Positions 4,384 through 7,240 of a stretch of 7,240 nucleotides of DNA are shown piece by piece (position 1 is the stretch's first letter; every line of letters begins with the position of its first letter). The position numbers and the translations under genes were made by a program. Under the pieces are notes generated by a model, which worked only from the letters and a program-made list of their open reading frames with translations, was not told the DNA's origin and ran no database searches. The stretch spans positions 1-7,240 of the forward strand of contig JALWBS010000109.1 in the NCBI GenBank assembly GCA_027037025.1, given 5' to 3'. Source of the stretch: Desulfurococcales archaeon (GTDB lineage: Archaea > Thermoproteota > Thermoprotei_A > Sulfolobales > Ignisphaeraceae).

Positions 4384-5643
4384 TTAGGCGCTGCACGGAG
4401 TGACTCTATAAACACCTGGCTTTGGGCAGTAGACCAAGCCCTTCGACCTAAGCCTTTCCAACACCAGCTCTACGCTCCGCACGTTCTCTAAGCCGAGCTC
4501 CTTCGCAACCATGTGCGGATCAGCTCCCTTAGGCTCGTACCTCTCAAGTACTCTAAGAACTGCCTTCTCTAAGCCACGTAGCTTCACCACCAACGTAGGG
4601 CGGTGCGCTATCTCCGAAAGCAGCGCGTCGAAGGCCTTCTCCATCAGGTTCAGGGCCTCGTCCACGAACATCGATGGATCTTCGCATCCACGCACTCGGC
4701 ACATGGCCATGGCTAACCGCAGAGCTGTGCTAGGCCTTGCACGGTAATCCACGGAGAACATCCTCATCCTAGGGTCGAGCCCCTCCCTAAGAACCCATGT
4801 GTGGAGTCTAGAAGAGGCGTAGCTCAGCAACTCCCTCATCTTATCCGGCGTAACTCTGGGCCTAACCCCCTTGAACCAAAGCGTTAGATCCACAGCATCG
4901 AGATCAACAATGGATTCCCTAGGAGCTCTAAGCACGATCGTTGGGTAGTCCACCGATTGCATCTCTACGATCTTACTCGGATCACCATCGACATCGGCCG
5001 ATACCTCAGAGTATCGAGAAATCGCTTTCTCCACGACCTTGATCCTATCAGACGTTACCCTACCGAACTTCCAGATCAGGGGGATGCTCATAGTCAATCT
5101 CCTGAGCCTCTTATCAAGGTAACTCTTGTGATTCCCCAACACGGCTTGCCTAGCTCCACCAGCACCCAACCCGAGGAGCTTCGGGGACGAAACGAGGCAG
5201 AGAACGGCTAGATCTTCCGGAGTTACTGTTTCGACTCCGTTCAACGCTCGCTCTTTCAAATACCTATAGTCTGCGTAAGGCTTCGTCTTAACGATGGTTC
5301 TAATCGAAACCCTTTCGACAACCAAACTACGTTTACCACTCTTGAAGCCCTCGACAACGACGGGCTCTCCATGGATAGACGCTGCTACCCTACTATCTAG
5401 GTTCTCGAGCTTCAACACCGCTCCTGCTAGAAGACCTATGCGAAGAAAGCTCGCTCCGCCTTTATGCACAACGAAGCCGCGGAGAGAAAGGTATTCGCCT
5501 ATGGGAGATCGCTCGAAGATCATCAGATCCTCGAGGAGATCCCTATCTATGGACAGCACTGCCAATCCATTCGCAGCACACATCCTGATATCCTTGAGCG
5601 TAAGACCTTTCTCACGACGCTTTCTCAAAGCCAGACCCTTCAC
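4384..5643 (-). CDS. Protein of unknown function with C-terminal winged helix; possible ATPase-dead MCM-like protein
   Basis: I do not recognise this 419-residue protein with certainty. About residues 355-415 look like a winged helix ending in GLVYCPKPGVYRV, very like the MCM C-terminal wing (GxIYEPxxGxYxV). Residues 297-340 (VDYRARPSTALRLAMAMCRVRG, then VDEALNLM) resemble the MCM sensor-2/lid helices (TPRQLEALIRLAEAHARLR). Residues 84-118 and 139-155 (VEGFKSGKRSLVVERVSI, VTPEDLAVLCLVSSPKLL) resemble the end of the MCM OB domain and its ITPEDE linker. No Walker A (GxxxxGK[ST]) or Walker B is present, and the middle (about 156-265) is too short for a full AAA+ core. The start is GTG at 5641-5643 without a clear ribosome binding site; ATG at codon 21 is an alternative, and a GGGGAGG at 5682-5688 hints at an upstream non-standard start. 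It follows mobB by 47 nt. Existence as a gene is sure; the MCM link is inference. Confidence 0.85.
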   Translation of the reverse strand: MKGLALRKRREKGLTLKDIRMCAANGLAVLSIDRDLLEDLMIFERSPIGEYLSLRGFVVHKGGASFLRIGLLAGAVLKLENLDSRVAASIHGEPVVVEGFKSGKRSLVVERVSIRTIVKTKPYADYRYLKERALNGVETVTPEDLAVLCLVSSPKLLGLGAGGARQAVLGNHKSYLDKRLRRLTMSIPLIWKFGRVTSDRIKVVEKAISRYSEVSADVDGDPSKIVEMQSVDYPTIVLRAPRESIVDLDAVDLTLWFKGVRPRVTPDKMRELLSYASSRLHTWVLREGLDPRMRMFSVDYRARPSTALRLAMAMCRVRGCEDPSMFVDEALNLMEKAFDALLSEIAHRPTLVVKLRGLEKAVLRVLERYEPKGADPHMVAKELGLENVRSVELVLERLRSKGLVYCPKPGVYRVTPCSA

Positions 5644-5690
5644 AATGCTGAGACGAAGGTAGGGAGATATGCACGCACTGCCTCCCCAAA

Positions 5691-6446
5691 CTAATGTCGG
5701 TCGCCCACGATCTCGATCAGTATATTCTTAGCTCTGGAATCAACTCCTCGAAGGTTTGATACGAATGCCCTTACCAGAGATTCGAGCATTGAACACACGA
5801 AGCGGTTCATGGGCACGGTAACACCGTCAACCACGAGCTTTGCTCGACACATCGCTATGCAAGATACTCCTGCTCCACGTAGCCACGCATCGATAGCTTC
5901 TTCACACGTACTGTAACCACAAGCTCCACAATTCAACCCTGCAACAAAGCGCTTTCCGTACTTCCTAGCCTCCTCGACTACCCTATCGACGAGGTGCTGC
6001 ACATCGTCGAAGCTCAGAATTCTTCTACCGTCAACACAGCTACGATCTTTCGACGCTACGATCTTCGCGTCGGGGAACCTCTTCTCTACCTCAGCTAGCT
6101 CGTTGCAGTTATCGATGACCACAACTCGGTAATCGCAGCGCTCCTTCTTGAAGCCTTCGGCTACGACTATCGGGCATCTGGTTAAGTACGCTAGATCTCT
6201 GAGATTCGCGGAGACCCGCGCGAGCTGGATAATCATGGATTCGTGTATCGCTATCGAGACGCTGCATCCCGCTCTAAAGTACTTCTCGGAGTCTTTATTC
6301 ATGGAGCTGGGCTCCTCGTGACAATGTTTAAGAGCCCCAACCCTAAACCCTTTGCTTACGAGGCTCTTAGCCATGGCTACTCCAAGAACGGTTTTTCCGA
6401 CTCCCTTCCTCAGGCTAGAGACGCAGATCACGAAGGGTGGTATCAA
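5691..6446 (-). CDS. mobB: MobB-like molybdopterin-guanine dinucleotide biosynthesis protein with C-terminal Fe-S domain
   Basis: The 251-residue product starts with a P-loop, SLRKGVGKTV (11-20), followed by GALKHCHEEP...NKDSEKYFRAGCS (37-62), the pattern of MobB (KHxH...KDSxRxxxAGA), and VVAEGFKK (94-101), the MobB VxEGxK motif. MobB is a GTP-binding helper that supports attachment of a nucleotide to molybdopterin for molybdo- or tungstoenzymes. Residues about 170-235 form a second domain with LNCGACGYSTCEEAI (171-185; C173, C176, C181) and further cysteines C196 and C200, suited to a 4Fe-4S cluster of the CxxCGxxxC type. The start is TTG, overlapping the TGA of the upstream PfkB gene as TTGA; a strong GAGGTG (6455-6460) lies 8 nt before it, so translation is coupled. 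Expected in the cytoplasm. The MobB assignment is good; whether the Fe-S domain has a catalytic or scaffold role is unknown. Confidence 0.87.
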   Translation of the reverse strand: MIPPFVICVSSLRKGVGKTVLGVAMAKSLVSKGFRVGALKHCHEEPSSMNKDSEKYFRAGCSVSIAIHESMIIQLARVSANLRDLAYLTRCPIVVAEGFKKERCDYRVVVIDNCNELAEVEKRFPDAKIVASKDRSCVDGRRILSFDDVQHLVDRVVEEARKYGKRFVAGLNCGACGYSTCEEAIDAWLRGAGVSCIAMCRAKLVVDGVTVPMNRFVCSMLESLVRAFVSNLRGVDSRAKNILIEIVGDRH

Positions 6447-7240
6447 AGCTCTTCCACCTCGATCTCTTTAGCAAGTCCCTCAACCTCTTTCTTAGAAGCG
6501 CGTAGTGGTCCAGGAGCCGAGAGCTTTATGCTTACGGCAGCGGCGACGAACCTCGTTGTTTCGGCCCCACTCATCCCAGCAAGCCTTGCGTATATACATG
6601 CAGCAACCGCCGTATCTCCGCGACCCGTTCTACCAACAACACGCGTAACTCTGTAACGCGCAAACCATCTTCCCTCTCCCGTCGAGAGGTATACTCCTTC
6701 GTCCGTCGTCAACAGAACGTTTTTGAAGCCGATGAGGTGGAGCTGTCTGAGAGCTTCATCGATGCTCGAAGCCCCCGTCAGTATCTTAGCTTCACGATCA
6801 TCGACTTTCAGGAGTTCGATGTAGTTAGCTGCTTCGCGTTTCCATACCCAATCGACGTACTCGATCTTGGCACCCCTAACCTCCCTCGTGAATCCCTGAG
6901 CATCTACGTAGACAGGTGCTTTGTTGGAGGCTCTCTTAATGAACTCCAAGCTGAAGTCCTTGGTTGTCTGAGGCCCCACGTATATCGCGTCGGCGTATGC
7001 ACACAGCTCGACATCCTCATCGCTGAACGGCGTTGTGTTCTCCAGAACCTCTATGGTTCTAGACCCGTTCGCTTCGTACAGAAGTCTGCACTTCATAGTG
7101 GTAGGACTAGGTATAAGCCTAGTCCAGACCCCCATGGACTTCGGAAGATCGAGGAGATACTTCTCAGCTTCGCTCAGCCTAACGATCATCTCGACGCATG
7201 CACCCAAGCTTCTTAGGGCAACAGCTACGAAGAAAGCGCC
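6443..7240 (-). CDS. PfkB (ribokinase-like) family carbohydrate/nucleoside kinase, 5'-truncated by window end
   Basis: The frame is open to base 7240; 265 residues are visible. The first visible residues, GAFFVAVALRSLGA, match the early PfkB segment in which a glycine-rich turn leads into the helix carrying AxxLxxLG, so the true start and the first strand lie outside the window, and the in-frame TTG at 7205-7207 is internal. Later motifs are YVGP (visible residues about 87-90), KVDDREAKILTG (about 145-156, the usual N-x-x-E-A-x-x-L-x-G helix), LLTTDEGVYL (about 176-185) and GRTGRGDTAVAA (203-214), the PfkB signature 2 with the catalytic base Asp209. Family members phosphorylate sugars, nucleosides or related small molecules with ATP; the substrate cannot be read here. 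The usual GAGD appears as GRGD. The 3' end overlaps mobB by 4 nt. Confidence 0.87.
   Translation of the reverse strand, partial: GAFFVAVALRSLGACVEMIVRLSEAEKYLLDLPKSMGVWTRLIPSPTTMKCRLLYEANGSRTIEVLENTTPFSDEDVELCAYADAIYVGPQTTKDFSLEFIKRASNKAPVYVDAQGFTREVRGAKIEYVDWVWKREAANYIELLKVDDREAKILTGASSIDEALRQLHLIGFKNVLLTTDEGVYLSTGEGRWFARYRVTRVVGRTGRGDTAVAACIYARLAGMSGAETTRFVAAAVSIKLSAPGPLRASKKEVEGLAKEIEVEEL
6455..6460 (-). promoter_or_regulatory. Ribosome binding site for the TTG start of mobB
   Basis: GAGGTG lies inside the end of the PfkB gene, 8 nt before the TTG at 6446. It matches the archaeal anti-Shine-Dalgarno well and is what decides the non-ATG start in the TTGA stop-start overlap. Confidence 0.7.

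Noticed and set aside
5140..5180. LGLGAGGARQA in the MCM-like protein as a Walker A motif
   Set aside because: It lacks the GK[ST] ending needed for nucleotide binding; it is only a glycine-rich turn.
5294..5662. 122-codon plus-strand open frame opposite the 419-residue gene
   Set aside because: It is an Arg/Ser/Thr-rich antisense frame without domain, and the minus-strand frame is three times longer.
6243..6656. 137-codon plus-strand open frame across the mobB/PfkB junction
   Set aside because: It is antisense to two recognised genes that overlap translationally; composition is Ser/Pro/Ala-rich without motifs.
7205..7207. TTG as the start of the PfkB kinase
   Set aside because: The upstream in-frame codons to the window edge (GAFFVAVALRS) match the conserved PfkB helix, so the gene continues beyond the window.
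6737..7216. 159-codon plus-strand open frame opposite the PfkB kinase
   Set aside because: It lies fully antisense to a recognised kinase and has no recognisable domain.

Overview
The window looks like a piece of a chromosome from a thermophilic archaeon, most likely a member of the Thermoproteota (Crenarchaeota). Support for this is the Lrp/AsnC one-domain regulator, a dUTPase of the Dcd-like archaeal type, a PhoU-TrkA_C protein, MobB fused to an Fe-S domain, heavy use of ATA, AGG and AGA codons, tight gene packing, GGTG/GAGGTG ribosome binding sites and many TTG and GTG starts. The genus cannot be named from the sequence alone. No rRNA, tRNA, IS element or CRISPR array was found.

Layout. 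The left part (1-1771) is read on the plus strand: the 3' part of a PhoU-TrkA_C protein gene (probably regulating ion transport), then a GH130-like glycosidase/phosphorylase gene with a TATA-like box placed for a leaderless GTG start. Everything to the right is on the minus strand. An Lrp/AsnC regulator (1768-2244) converges with the GH130 gene, and the two stop codons share one CTAG. A 207-nt intergenic region (2245-2451) holds five perfect 17-bp tandem repeats and a 14-bp palindrome, and carries a possible 44-codon small ORF. Then, reading 5' to 3' on the minus strand from the right end, come a PfkB-family kinase (cut by the window end), MobB with a C-terminal Fe-S domain (4-nt overlap with the kinase gene), a 419-residue protein that resembles a shortened MCM protein without a P-loop, a dUTPase, a HAD hydrolase (3 nt after the dUTPase gene) and adenylate kinase.

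How they fit together. dUTPase, HAD hydrolase and adenylate kinase form a nucleotide-pool group and could be one transcription unit with extra internal promoters. The PfkB kinase and MobB genes are translationally coupled. The most unusual items are the possible ATPase-dead MCM-like protein (4384-5643) and the perfect 17-bp iteron-like array upstream of the Lrp gene. Both functional readings are inference and are marked as such.
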